Source: Andreprevotia chitinilytica DSM 18519 | Lineage (GTDB): Bacteria; Pseudomonadota; Gammaproteobacteria; Burkholderiales; Chitinibacteraceae | DNA length: 64,000 nt | NCBI RefSeq assembly: GCF_000711875.1 | Contig: NZ_JONM01000015.1 | Span: 1 to 64,000 of the forward strand | Reading direction: 5' to 3' | Shown here: one piece after another, positions 1 through 8,328 of the stretch | Layout of the letters: the number at the start of each line of letters is the position of its first letter | Position numbering within the stretch: position 1 is the stretch's first letter | Notes under the pieces: generated by a model | What the model saw: the letters and a program-made list of their open reading frames with translations, nothing else | What the model was told of the DNA's origin: nothing | Database searches by the model: none | Position numbers and translations under genes: made by a program

Positions 1-1
1 C

Positions 2-50
2 TCACCCCTCACCCCTCACCCCTCACCCCTCACCCCTCACCCCTCACCCC
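2..50. repeat. TCACCCC heptamer tandem repeat
   Basis: Seven perfect head-to-tail copies of TCACCCC run from position 2 to 50 and may continue left of the window. The complementary strand reads GGGGTGA repeated, a regular G-tract pattern able to form a G-quadruplex. The tract ends about 135 bases before the likely start codon of the GH18-LytTR gene, so it lies in that gene's upstream region. Shorter, imperfect versions of the same unit occur near 16860 and 18325. Confidence 0.9.
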
Positions 51-185
51 CCCAGCTGTCGGCAACCGCAAGACCCATGCCCGATCTGGTCTAGAATCCT
101 CGTCATAACGGTGTCATACGAACACCGAACCGGAACGACCAACAACGCAACAAGCGGCGTGGCGTTCCAAGAGACGAGGATGGAG

Positions 186-2444
186 ATGAAACTGCGACAG
201 CTCGCCGTGATGGCGGTGCTCGTGTGCGTGGCTGCGGCCGCTCGTGCGCGGGAACCGATGATCGTCGGCTATTTCCCTTTCTGGGCCACGTTTGGGCACA
301 ACGCGACACTGGCCGATGCGCCGGTCGAGCGGCTGACTCATCTGGTCTACGACTTTGCTGAGCTGAAATCCGATGGCTCGGTCGTGCCCGGCAATTTCTT
401 TGCCGATCTGGTGCGCATCCACCAAACCGACAACAACACGCTGTACCGGGGCAACTTTGGTGTGCTGCCGTTACTGCGAGAGCGCAATCCACGGCTCAAG
501 GTGCTGATCTCGATCGGCGGCTGGATCTGGTCGCGCAATCTGTCGGACGTGTCGGCCGATCCGGACAAGCGGCAACGGCTGGTGACGACGCTATTGGCCT
601 TCATGGATCGCTACGGTTTCGATGGCGTCGAGCTGGATTGGCGCTATCCGGTGGTCGGTGGTGCGCCGCAGACCGGTAAGCGGCCGGATGATCTCGTCCA
701 TATGCAACAGTTGCTCGATGAAGTGCATGCGGCATGCAAGGCACGCCCCAAAGGCTGTCTGATTGCGCTGGCGGTCAATCCGGAACCTTCTACGCATGCA
801 GGCTGGGATTTCCCGGCGCTGACCCGGCACGTCGACATGGTCACGCTGATGGCGATGGATTTTCGCGGTTCCTGGTCCAAATCCACCGGCCACAAATCAC
901 CGCTGTATTCCGATCCGGCCAACCCGGCCCCGAGTATTGCCAGCGCCATCGAAGACTTGAAGCGTGCCGGCGCGCCGATGGCCAAGGTGGTGACCGTGCT
1001 GCCGGCGCAGGGCATCAGCTGGCTGGGTGTGGCACCGCGTGAACATGGCTTGCATCAGGCTCACAAGGGCGCGCCGTTCGGCACGTGGGATAACGAATCC
1101 ACCGGCCCGACCGGCACCTTTGCCTATAGCGAGATCACTCGGTTTGCCGCCAACGGGGAGTTCGAGCCGTATTGGGATGACGCGGCCAAGGCCGATACGC
1201 TGTACCAGCCCAAGACCGGCCAGTTCATTTCATTTGAAAGCCCGCGCTCGCTGACCGCCAAGCTTGATTTCATCGACCAACAGCAACTGGGCGGTGTCGG
1301 TTTTTGGGAAACCAGCAGCGATGCGCCGGGCGAAGCTGCGTTATTGGCGCAAGCCTACCGCCACTATCACCCGTGGGCGGGCGGCTGGCTGGCACTCAAG
1401 CAGCATTGGCGTACGGCCTTGCCGTGGCTGGTCGGTGTGGCAGGTGGCCTGTTGTTGGCCTTGCTATTTGGCATGTGGCGCTGGCGTGGGCGGCAGCGCC
1501 AGCAATGGGCGGTTGAGGTCGCGCAACATCAGGCGGTGGTTTCGCTGCTGACCATCCTGCCGCCGCAACTGCTGACCGCCACCCGGCAGGCCGCTTTGGC
1601 CCGCCAGCGCTGGGCGGATCGGCTGGATGTGATCGAAGTGGCGCAGCTCGATGCCTTGGCGGAGGACTGTTTCACCATGCACCAGCAACTCTTGCCGCTG
1701 GCGGAGGTGCTGGCCCCGGTCACCGAGCCGGTCGCATTGCAAACCGCACGCGATGCGCTGCTCGATCTGGAACGCTTCAGCCGCCGCATCGCGAGCGAGC
1801 GCAGTCTGGAAAAGATGCTGGATGCGATGGTGAGTTTTCTGGCGGAAGACAGCCGCGTGCGCGAAGCCACCTTGCTGGATGAAGACAGCGCCGATGAAGA
1901 GCTGGAAGGCGCGGATGGCTTGCTCACGCTGGCACCCAATCGCAGCAAGGCCATCGTCCGCCATGCCGCCCTGGCCGATTACCGTGTCGCGCTGCAGTTC
2001 CACACCCCGCTGACCGACGACGAGGAAATCTACTTCCGCAGCCTCGCCAATCAGGTGGTGCTGATCCGCCAGCAATTGCGTGAGCTGGCCCGGCAACCCC
2101 AGCTGCTCGCCGAGCTGTACGAAGTTGCCAGTCGTCGCGACAAGCTGCATTTCATCCGCGCCGAGAAAGGCTACAGCGGCATCTTCGCCGCCGATCTCGA
2201 ATCACCGCACTACATCACGCTGCGGCTGCGGGCGCTGCGGCTGTATTTCGGCGAGCTGGTGCAAGTGCACCGCTCCTACCTCGTCCGCCCGCAAGCCGTC
2301 ACCGGCAGCCGCCGTGCCGCCAGTGGGGGCATCGAGTTGCTGGTCGCCGGCAAGGCCGTACCGGTGGCGCGGACGTGTCTGGCGCGGCTGAAGGCGGATT
2401 ATCCGGCGTGGTTTGAGCAGGAGAAGCAGCGAGCGGCGGCTTAG
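186..2444 (+). CDS. Membrane-anchored GH18-like (pseudo-chitinase) sensor with LytTR DNA-binding domain
   Basis: About 752 residues. A signal-like hydrophobic N-terminus ends near ARA, followed by a glycoside hydrolase 18 barrel (about residues 28-395) with the family landmarks LISIGGW, a MAMDF strand and GVGFWE. The GH18 signature DxxDxDxE reads DGVELDWR at residues 146-153, so the catalytic glutamate is arginine and one aspartate is glutamate; hydrolysis is unlikely. One transmembrane helix (about 409-430) leads to a cytoplasmic linker and a C-terminal LytTR domain (about 644-745) with the typical VHRSYLV stretch. I infer a periplasmic sensing barrel controlling a membrane-tethered transcription factor, plausibly responding to chitin products. 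The ATG at 186 is preferred because GAGG lies six bases upstream; ATG 180 and GTG 111 are also in frame. The next gene is a chitin-binding deacetylase. Confidence 0.85.
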   Translation: MKLRQLAVMAVLVCVAAAARAREPMIVGYFPFWATFGHNATLADAPVERLTHLVYDFAELKSDGSVVPGNFFADLVRIHQTDNNTLYRGNFGVLPLLRERNPRLKVLISIGGWIWSRNLSDVSADPDKRQRLVTTLLAFMDRYGFDGVELDWRYPVVGGAPQTGKRPDDLVHMQQLLDEVHAACKARPKGCLIALAVNPEPSTHAGWDFPALTRHVDMVTLMAMDFRGSWSKSTGHKSPLYSDPANPAPSIASAIEDLKRAGAPMAKVVTVLPAQGISWLGVAPREHGLHQAHKGAPFGTWDNESTGPTGTFAYSEITRFAANGEFEPYWDDAAKADTLYQPKTGQFISFESPRSLTAKLDFIDQQQLGGVGFWETSSDAPGEAALLAQAYRHYHPWAGGWLALKQHWRTALPWLVGVAGGLLLALLFGMWRWRGRQRQQWAVEVAQHQAVVSLLTILPPQLLTATRQAALARQRWADRLDVIEVAQLDALAEDCFTMHQQLLPLAEVLAPVTEPVALQTARDALLDLERFSRRIASERSLEKMLDAMVSFLAEDSRVREATLLDEDSADEELEGADGLLTLAPNRSKAIVRHAALADYRVALQFHTPLTDDEEIYFRSLANQVVLIRQQLRELARQPQLLAELYEVASRRDKLHFIRAEKGYSGIFAADLESPHYITLRLRALRLYFGELVQVHRSYLVRPQAVTGSRRAASGGIELLVAGKAVPVARTCLARLKADYPAWFEQEKQRAAA

Positions 2445-2457
2445 GCACCGCCTCAAA

Positions 2458-2552
2458 ACCTTGTAGGAGCGAGCTTGCTCGCGATGGCGGCGCTTGAACG
2501 AGCGTGCAATACGTTAGCAGCGCCATCGCGAGCAAGCTCGCTCCTACAAGGT
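2458..2552. repeat. REP-like inverted pair (family A)
   Basis: Two inverted copies of a REP-like element, left arm beginning TTGTAGGAGCGAGCTTGC and right arm ending GCTCGCTCCTACAA, enclose about 30 bases. The same element recurs near 16740 and 34880. The arm resembles REP sequences of pseudomonads. Together with families B and F it fills the gap between the LytTR gene and the deacetylase gene. Confidence 0.8.
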
Positions 2553-2557
2553 TCTCC

Positions 2558-2688
2558 GTAGCCCGGACGCTTTGCCGGCCGGGGCCGCTTCCGAATTGGC
2601 CCGGCTGGGGTGACATCGCACCAAGGGCCGCGACGGTTGGAACTCGCTGACATTGCCACCCCGGCCGGCAAATCCGTCCGGGCTACGG
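2558..2688. repeat. Dispersed inverted repeat (family B)
   Basis: The arms read GTAGCCCGGACG...GCCGGCCGGGG and its inverse, CCCCGGCCGGCA...CGTCCGGGCTAC. Family B recurs near 6776, 19140, 34535, 34767 and 35058, always between genes. Confidence 0.8.
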
Positions 2689-2708
2689 GGGCTCAAGCCC
2701 AGATGACC

Positions 2709-2829
2709 GTAGGGCGGGTTAGCCACTTCGTGGCGTAACCCGCCGTCCAACGCCGCAATATCCCGCCGTCGCTGGCAAAGGTGCGCATCACTGCGTGGGT
2801 TACGCCACGGTGTGGCTAACCCAACCTAC
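2709..2829. repeat. Dispersed inverted repeat (family F)
   Basis: The left arm begins GTAGGGCGGGTTAGCC and carries its own hairpin with GGCGTAACCCGCC. The right arm is GTGGGTTACGCC...GGCTAACCCAACCTAC. I see this family only once in the window. The remaining 190 bases before the deacetylase gene show no clear element. Confidence 0.7.
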
Positions 2830-3018
2830 GGTTTCTACGGCTGCCATTCGTGAATCGATGCGACAACGATTTCTATCTACCCAATTGATTTAAAAGGAAT
2901 TTGTTGCAAGCCCGCTGCAATTCGTGAATCCACTGCTCCCCTCACGTTTTGGCCCGCGCACGCACTGGCATAGTGCGCTCACGGACGCTGAAGTCCGCCA
3001 AAACAGAAGGATGGAGAG

Positions 3019-4284
3019 ATGAACCAGAAGACGTTGATTTGTGCCTTGTTCGCTGCCGGCATCGCCGCCGGTGCCGGTGCGGCGATCCCGCAATGGACCG
3101 ATGGCAGCACCTACAAGGTGGGCGACATCGTGCAATACCAAGGCAACCGCTATCAGGATTTGCAAGCGCATACCGCCTGGACGGGCGCGGGCTGGAATCC
3201 GGTCGACGCCGTTTCCTTGTGGCAGCTGCTGGGCAGCTGTGGCACCAGCGCCGGCGATCTGTGCAACCCGGTTGGCGTGAGCGGTGCGCATTACACCACT
3301 TGGGCCGGCGGCGCGAAGGGCGCGTACAGCCTGGTGCATGACGATCTGTGTGCCTACATCACCGATGGCCAGATCAGCCATGCCGACCCGGAGCTGACCA
3401 AGCGTGGCCTGCGTGCTGCGTTCGGCATCATCAGCGTCGGTTGTGCCGACTACCACTGGCAAGCGGCCAAGCAGTTCATCGCCCACGGCCATGAAATCTA
3501 CGATCACACGCGCAATCACTACAACGCCAATACCGCCAGCTGGAATAACGACGTCGAAATCAAGAACTCGGTGACCGATATCGCTGCCCGTCTGGATGGC
3601 TACACGCCCAGCTTCTTCGCCTGGCCGTCCGACATCGCGCCGGATGCCCCGCTGGCCTACCTGCGCACGCAGCCCAACTATCTGGGTGGCCGCGCACCGA
3701 GCCGCGTCGATCCGACTGGCAACATCATTTACGGCACCGCTGCCGGCGTGAACGATGCCAATTTCACCGACCCGTTCCAAATCAAATGGGATCTGTTCAC
3801 CAACTCCGGCATCTGGTCGCTCTACCCGCAAGGCAGCGAAATCCTCAACCTGCATGTCGATGCCGCCATTGCCCAAGGTGGTTGGGCGCTGCGTACCGCG
3901 CACGGCGTGGAAGACAGCTCGTGGGAATCGATTCCGCTGGCGCGCTATACCGCCCACCTCGACTACGTGAAATCGAAGGTGGATAGCGGTGATCTATGGA
4001 TGGCCCCGCCGTCTGACGTGATCCGTTACCGCTTCGCCCGCCAGTACTGCACGCCGACGCTGATTACCGATGCAGCCGGCCAGGGTGTGGTGCATGTGGA
4101 CGCCAACGCCGATTGCCAGCGCTATGCCACGGCGCTGACGCTGGATGTAGCGACCGACCGCGCCGTCACTTCGGCCGCGGCCAGCCAGGCCGGCAAAGCC
4201 GTCAACGTGAAGCAACTGGATGCCAGCCACTATCGTGTGACGTTCAACGCTACCGGTGGCGATGTGAGTTTGCAGCTGCGCTGA
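3019..4284 (+). CDS. Secreted polysaccharide (chitin) deacetylase with N-terminal CBM5/12
   Basis: 421 residues. The signal peptide spans about residues 1-22 (ends AGAGAA). A small chitin-binding module of the CBM5/12 type follows (about 24-72; aromatic residues in PQWTDGSTY, YQDLQAH and SLWQLL). The rest is a NodB-like CE4 deacetylase domain: the HDD in SLVHDDL matches the metal-binding/catalytic Asp motif, and DHTRNH matches the H-x3-H metal motif. The predicted reaction is removal of N-acetyl groups from chitin or chitooligosaccharides outside the cytoplasm. Cysteines scattered through the domain could form disulfides. GGAGAG lies just before ATG 3019, and a strong terminator follows. The adjacent GH18-LytTR sensor suggests a chitin response, but the exact substrate is inferred. 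Confidence 0.82.
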   Translation: MNQKTLICALFAAGIAAGAGAAIPQWTDGSTYKVGDIVQYQGNRYQDLQAHTAWTGAGWNPVDAVSLWQLLGSCGTSAGDLCNPVGVSGAHYTTWAGGAKGAYSLVHDDLCAYITDGQISHADPELTKRGLRAAFGIISVGCADYHWQAAKQFIAHGHEIYDHTRNHYNANTASWNNDVEIKNSVTDIAARLDGYTPSFFAWPSDIAPDAPLAYLRTQPNYLGGRAPSRVDPTGNIIYGTAAGVNDANFTDPFQIKWDLFTNSGIWSLYPQGSEILNLHVDAAIAQGGWALRTAHGVEDSSWESIPLARYTAHLDYVKSKVDSGDLWMAPPSDVIRYRFARQYCTPTLITDAAGQGVVHVDANADCQRYATALTLDVATDRAVTSAAASQAGKAVNVKQLDASHYRVTFNATGGDVSLQLR

Positions 4285-4304
4285 TGCGTGTTTGACGGAA
4301 ATAG

Positions 4305-4332
4305 AAAAGCCGGGCGTTTGCCCGGCTTTTTC
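4305..4332 (+). terminator. Rho-independent terminator after deacetylase gene
   Basis: AAAAGCCGGGC and GCCCGGCTTTTT form a GC-rich stem around a short TTT loop and end in a T-run, 20 bases after the deacetylase stop codon. Confidence 0.9.
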
Positions 4333-4337
4333 TTGGG

Positions 4338-4445
4338 TAGGTTGGTGTTGAGCGTAGCGAAGCCCAACATTCGCCGTGCGTCGTTTGCCGCCATCGATCG
4401 CGGTGTTCGAGCTGATGTTGGGCTTCGCTACGCTCAACACCAACC
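4338..4445. repeat. Dispersed inverted repeat (family C)
   Basis: The left arm TAGGTTGGTGTTGAGCG...AAGCCCAACAT and right arm ATGTTGGGCTTCGC...AACACCAACC are near-perfect inverses separated by about 42 bases. Family C recurs at 6685, 8247 and 34961. Confidence 0.85.
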
Positions 4446-4454
4446 GACACATCG

Positions 4455-5117
4455 CTACATTTCTGCCGTCGCCCACTCGCGCACATAGGCCGGTGCTTCC
4501 ACCAGCAAATCGGCTGCTGGCTCCGGCGTGCCGGCCACGGTCACGAACGGCAGCACGCCTGCCCAGACCGGGATCGCCATATCTTCGTCATCGTCGTTCG
4601 GCCCACCGACGCGGATTTTGGCGGCGGCCTCATCCAGCGAAATCCGCATCACCGTGGTCGCGGCGAGTTCCTTGCTGTTGCCTTTGCGTGCTTCGTCCTT
4701 GCGCCCCGGCGCGAGCTTATCCATGAACACATCCAGCGATGCGCTCTTGGCGGCTTCGCCGGGTACCTGCTCGAACTGGCCGTAAATCACCGCCGAGCGG
4801 TAATTCATCGAGTGATTGAACGCCGACCGGGCCAGCACCAGGCCATCCAGATGGGTGATGGCGACGGAAGCTTGCGTGCCCTTCGCCAACAGCTTGATCA
4901 AGCGCCCGCCATTCGAGCCGTGGATATACAGGTGGTTGTCTTCCCGCCAGCACGCGGTCGGAATGCAGTGCGTGCCTTTTTCATCGTGAAACGCCACGTG
5001 ACACAGGTAAGCGGCATCGATGATCGAATACAGCGTGTCGCGTTCGTAGTTGGCGTTTTCGGCGATGCGGCGGATGCGGGTGCGGTCGGATGGGGGCTTG
5101 TTGGGTTGGGTGGTCAT
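4455..5117 (-). CDS. Pyridoxamine 5'-phosphate oxidase-like flavin-binding protein
   Basis: 220 residues, cytoplasmic, with the split-barrel fold of the PNPOx/FMN-binding superfamily. The N-terminus (DRTRIRRIAENANYERD...) and the segments HCIPTACWREDNHLYIHGS and HLDGLVLARSAFNHSMNYRSAV are typical of the flavin-nucleotide-binding subgroup often annotated as pyridoxamine 5'-phosphate oxidase family. It probably binds FMN or F420-like cofactors; its substrate is unknown. AAGGAG precedes the ATG at 5117. It is transcribed divergently from the MocR-type regulator at 5219, a common arrangement for regulator and target, so it may be the regulated gene. Confidence 0.85.
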   Translation of the reverse strand: MTTQPNKPPSDRTRIRRIAENANYERDTLYSIIDAAYLCHVAFHDEKGTHCIPTACWREDNHLYIHGSNGGRLIKLLAKGTQASVAITHLDGLVLARSAFNHSMNYRSAVIYGQFEQVPGEAAKSASLDVFMDKLAPGRKDEARKGNSKELAATTVMRISLDEAAAKIRVGGPNDDDEDMAIPVWAGVLPFVTVAGTPEPAADLLVEAPAYVREWATAEM

Positions 5118-5218
5118 GCGTGGCTCCTTGATGGCGGGTAGTTGGGTACGAGGGCAAGACTAAGTTATCCTTGGCTCCTGCAATAGACCCAGAAAAGCAC
5201 AAGATTTTAGGGCCACAG

Positions 5219-6688
5219 ATGGACTACCAACTGCTGCTAGCCAACTTCACCACCGACCGGGCAGACCCGGCCTGGTCGCGCCAGCGCTTGCTCTACGAAT
5301 GCCTGCGCGCTGCCATCTTGTCCGGCACCTTGAGCGCCGGTACACGTTTGTTGGCGACGCGCCTGCTGGCAGCCGAGCTGGGTTTGGCCCGCAATACGGT
5401 GCTCTATGCCTATGAGCAACTGGCGACCGAAGGCTTTGTGGCGTCGGATCGGCGCGGCACCGTCGTTGCCAATGTGCGCATTACACCGGCCGGCCAGGTG
5501 GCGGAAACGGTGTCGCCACAGCCGACGTTATCCCGCCGGGCGCAGCGGTTTACCACCCCGCTGGAGGACGGCGATTTGCAGCGTGCCTTTGCCCCCGGCG
5601 TGCCCGCGCTGGCCGACTTCCCGCTGCTCGCATGGCGACGCTTGATGGATCAGGCGTGGCGGGGGATTGGCTCCACCAAACTCGGCTATGGCCACGCCGC
5701 TGGCGAGCCCCGCTTGCGCACCGCCATCGCCGATCACTTGCGTGCATCGCGCGGCGTGGTGTGCGATGACGCCCAAGTGATCATCACCGATGGCACCCAA
5801 AGTAGCCTCGATCTGTGCGCACGGGCGTTTGCCGATGCCGGCGACGTGGTCTGGATCGAAAACCCCGGCTATGGCGGTGCGTTGACGGCGTTCCAGTCGG
5901 CCGAGCTGCACACGGTGGGTATCGAAGTCGATGGCGAAGGCATTGCACCGGCCGATTGGCAGCGGCGGCCGCCCAAGCTGATTTACGTCACCCCATCGCA
6001 CCAATACCCGCTCGGCAGCGTGCTCAGTCTGGCGCGGCGTTTGTCACTGATCGAGCAAGCCAACGCGGCAGGGGCGCTGATCATTGAGGACGACTACGAC
6101 AGCGAATTCCGCCGCGATGGCCCGCCTTTGCCCGCCATGCAAGGCTTGGTGCCGAATGCGCCAGTGCTCTACCTCGGCACCTTCAGCAAAACCATGTTCC
6201 CGGCCTTGCGGATCGGTTTCATGGTCGTCCCGGCCGGTTTGGTCGCGCCACTGACCTGCATGCTCAATCGCAGCGCCTCTCGCGGCCGCCCGGCGGAGCA
6301 ACTGGCGCTGGCGGAGTTCATGCAGAGCGGCCAATTCGCCGCCCACCTGCGCCGCATGCGCCGCCTCTACGCCCAACGCCGCGATGCCATGAGTGAGGCG
6401 CTGCAGCGGCATCTGGGGGATGTGGCATCCATCTACGGCGGCTCGTCCGGCATGCATCTGGCGATCCGGCTTGGGGGGACGTTTTCGGATGTGCAGATCA
6501 GCCAGCAAGCGCTACGCCAAGGCATCGTGGCCCGCCCGCTGAGCGCCTACGTGATACCGGGGTCGGAAAACACGGCGTGGAATGGTTTCATCCTTGGCTA
6601 CGCCCAGGTGCCGGTGGAGCGGATGGATGACATGATCGGGGCGTTTGCGGGGATTGTGCGGCGCTTGGAGGGTAGCGGCATCGGATAG
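5219..6688 (+). CDS. MocR/PdxR-type regulator (GntR HTH fused to aminotransferase fold)
   Basis: 489 residues from ATG 5219; a TTG 16 codons upstream is also in frame but poorly placed. The N-terminal winged helix (about 12-80; GTRLLATRLLAAELGLARNTV) is GntR-like. The remainder is a class I aminotransferase domain with the PLP lysine in GTFSKTMFPALRIGF and the GYGHAAGEPRLR segment near its start. MocR proteins use PLP or an amino-vitamer as effector and usually control a neighbouring gene; the PNPOx-like gene is divergent. The stop codon lies inside the left arm of a family C repeat. Confidence 0.88.
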   Translation: MDYQLLLANFTTDRADPAWSRQRLLYECLRAAILSGTLSAGTRLLATRLLAAELGLARNTVLYAYEQLATEGFVASDRRGTVVANVRITPAGQVAETVSPQPTLSRRAQRFTTPLEDGDLQRAFAPGVPALADFPLLAWRRLMDQAWRGIGSTKLGYGHAAGEPRLRTAIADHLRASRGVVCDDAQVIITDGTQSSLDLCARAFADAGDVVWIENPGYGGALTAFQSAELHTVGIEVDGEGIAPADWQRRPPKLIYVTPSHQYPLGSVLSLARRLSLIEQANAAGALIIEDDYDSEFRRDGPPLPAMQGLVPNAPVLYLGTFSKTMFPALRIGFMVVPAGLVAPLTCMLNRSASRGRPAEQLALAEFMQSGQFAAHLRRMRRLYAQRRDAMSEALQRHLGDVASIYGGSSGMHLAIRLGGTFSDVQISQQALRQGIVARPLSAYVIPGSENTAWNGFILGYAQVPVERMDDMIGAFAGIVRRLEGSGIG

Positions 6689-6762
6689 GTTGGTGTTGAG
6701 CGTAGCGAAGCCCAACAAGCGAGGGTGAACGTTGGGCTTCGCTACGCTCAACACCAACCTAC
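6685..6762. repeat. Dispersed inverted repeat (family C)
   Basis: The left arm ATAGGTTGGTGTTGAGCG overlaps the TAG stop of the MocR gene, and the right arm ends CTCAACACCAACCTAC. The copy is compact, with about 17 bases between arms. Confidence 0.85.
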
Positions 6763-6775
6763 AAAAGCAGCCCCT

Positions 6776-6875
6776 GTAGCCCGGACGGCTTTGCCGGCCG
6801 GGGCAATGTTTGCGAATTCCAGCCCTCATGGTTCTTGATGCGACGCCACCCCGGCCGGCAAGCCGTCCGGGCTAC
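6776..6875. repeat. Dispersed inverted repeat (family B)
   Basis: GTAGCCCGGACGGCTTTG...CCGGGG on the left and CCCCGGCCGGCA...GTCCGGGCTAC on the right, in tandem with the family C copy just before it. Confidence 0.85.
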
Positions 6876-6894
6876 GGAGAACCTTGTAGCCATC

Positions 6895-8211
6895 CTACGA
6901 ACTCCCGTCGGCTCGGCGCACGCACACAAACTGCCCTTCAATCGGGCAGCCCGATTCGGTTCTGATCGGCACATCACGGATTGCCACGATCTTGAAACCG
7001 GCGTGTTTGATCTGGGCGGTCAGGTAATCCGGGTGATGGCTGTAGCGGCCGCTGATATTCAATCGATAGCCCTGTGTATCCGCCTCAAGCAGTTTCTCGG
7101 TCGTGAAGAGCGCCAACCCTCCGGCATTCAGCCGTTGCTGCATCAGCGCAAAAACCTCATCCAGCCGACCCAGATAAATCAGCGTATCCATGCAGATGAT
7201 CAGATCGAACTGAGCGCGGGATTCGCGCAAGAAACCGCTGATATCGGCCTTATGCAATTGTTGATACAACTGCTTGGTGGCGGCGCGATCCAGCATGGCC
7301 TGACTGAGATCAACACCAATCAGCTCGCGGGCATAGGGCTTTAACACCTCACCCACCAAACCGGTGCCGCAGCCCAAATCCAGAATGCTCAGGCTATCCG
7401 CCGCGAAATGGCCGGTCGCCAGATAATCGCCCACCAATTGCGGGCCGCAATATTTCAACCGGCCCAGAATGCTGTCGAAACTGTTGGCGAATTCATCAAA
7501 GGTTTGCTCGATGTATTGGCTGGTGCATTGCTCCGGCGCTTGCTCCCGCCGATAGGCCGCAATCAAATGCGCCGGCACCGGGTTATCCGGTTCTTCTGCC
7601 AGCCAGTTTTCAAACAAGGCAATCGCGTCATCCATCCGGCCCAATTCGTAATAGGCTTGGCCCAAGACGATTTTTGATTGGCTATCTGCCGGTGCAGCGA
7701 CAATGCCGCAATAGTTGAAATGCCGCGCCTCGGGGAAGCGCTCCAACTTCAGGCATAGCGCCGAGAGCAAATAGAAGGCATCCGGGCAATTGGAGTCGAT
7801 GTTTGTTGCTGCCTTGTAGCATTGCTCCGCCCGATCCCATTCCTGATTCAACTCAAACGCTGCACCCAGATTGGTCCAGTAGAAATACTTGCTTGCATCA
7901 AGGGCAATGGCGTTGGTAAACGCATCGATCGCATCCGTTGCCAGTCCTTGCCGGGAGAGCGCGATGCCCAGGCTGAAATGCCATTCGGCATGGCTGCCAT
8001 CCAGCGCAATCGCCGCCGTCAGTTGCTCGACGGCATCGGCCAGACGATCCGTTTGTTGCAGCAGGAAACCCAGATACTGCCGGGCCTGTGCATCAGCCGG
8101 ATTAAGCTGGATGACGTCCCGGTAAAGCTGCTCCGCCCCGGCCAGATCGCCATCGACATGCTTGCGCAGGGCGGCGGAAAACAGGGTTTTGGTCTGCTCT
8201 TGCTCAGTCAT
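6895..8211 (-). CDS. TPR-repeat protein with C-terminal SAM-dependent methyltransferase domain
   Basis: About 438 residues from ATG 8211; a TTG seven codons upstream (8232) is in frame and neither start has a strong ribosome site. The first ~210 residues are tetratricopeptide repeats (LYRDVIQLNPADAQARQYLG, FTNAIALDASKYFYWTNLG and others). The C-terminal half is a class I methyltransferase: motif I is ILDLGCGTGLVGE, followed by ELIGVDLS and a DLIICMDTL motif. Such TPR-methyltransferases are annotated as hypothetical; the substrate, probably a protein or envelope precursor, cannot be deduced. It sits alone between repeats. Confidence 0.85.
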   Translation of the reverse strand: MTEQEQTKTLFSAALRKHVDGDLAGAEQLYRDVIQLNPADAQARQYLGFLLQQTDRLADAVEQLTAAIALDGSHAEWHFSLGIALSRQGLATDAIDAFTNAIALDASKYFYWTNLGAAFELNQEWDRAEQCYKAATNIDSNCPDAFYLLSALCLKLERFPEARHFNYCGIVAAPADSQSKIVLGQAYYELGRMDDAIALFENWLAEEPDNPVPAHLIAAYRREQAPEQCTSQYIEQTFDEFANSFDSILGRLKYCGPQLVGDYLATGHFAADSLSILDLGCGTGLVGEVLKPYARELIGVDLSQAMLDRAATKQLYQQLHKADISGFLRESRAQFDLIICMDTLIYLGRLDEVFALMQQRLNAGGLALFTTEKLLEADTQGYRLNISGRYSHHPDYLTAQIKHAGFKIVAIRDVPIRTESGCPIEGQFVCVRRADGSS

Positions 8212-8246
8212 TGTCGAGTCCGGGCTGATCAAGCTTTGGGTCTACG

Positions 8247-8325
8247 GTAGGTTGGTGCTGAGCGAAGCGATGCCCAACATTGATACGGTGAACGTTGGGC
8301 TTCATTGCATTCAACCCAACCTACG
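8247..8325. repeat. Dispersed inverted repeat (family C, diverged)
   Basis: The left arm GGTAGGTTGGTGCTGAGCG and right arm ending CAACCCAACCTAC form a diverged family C copy. It lies between the TPR-methyltransferase start and the cyclophilin stop. Confidence 0.75.
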
Positions 8326-8328
8326 GAT

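Noticed and set aside
103-604. Open frames opposite the GH18-LytTR gene
   Set aside because: They lie within a clear gene on the other strand, have no family and have the composition expected from high-GC shadow frames.
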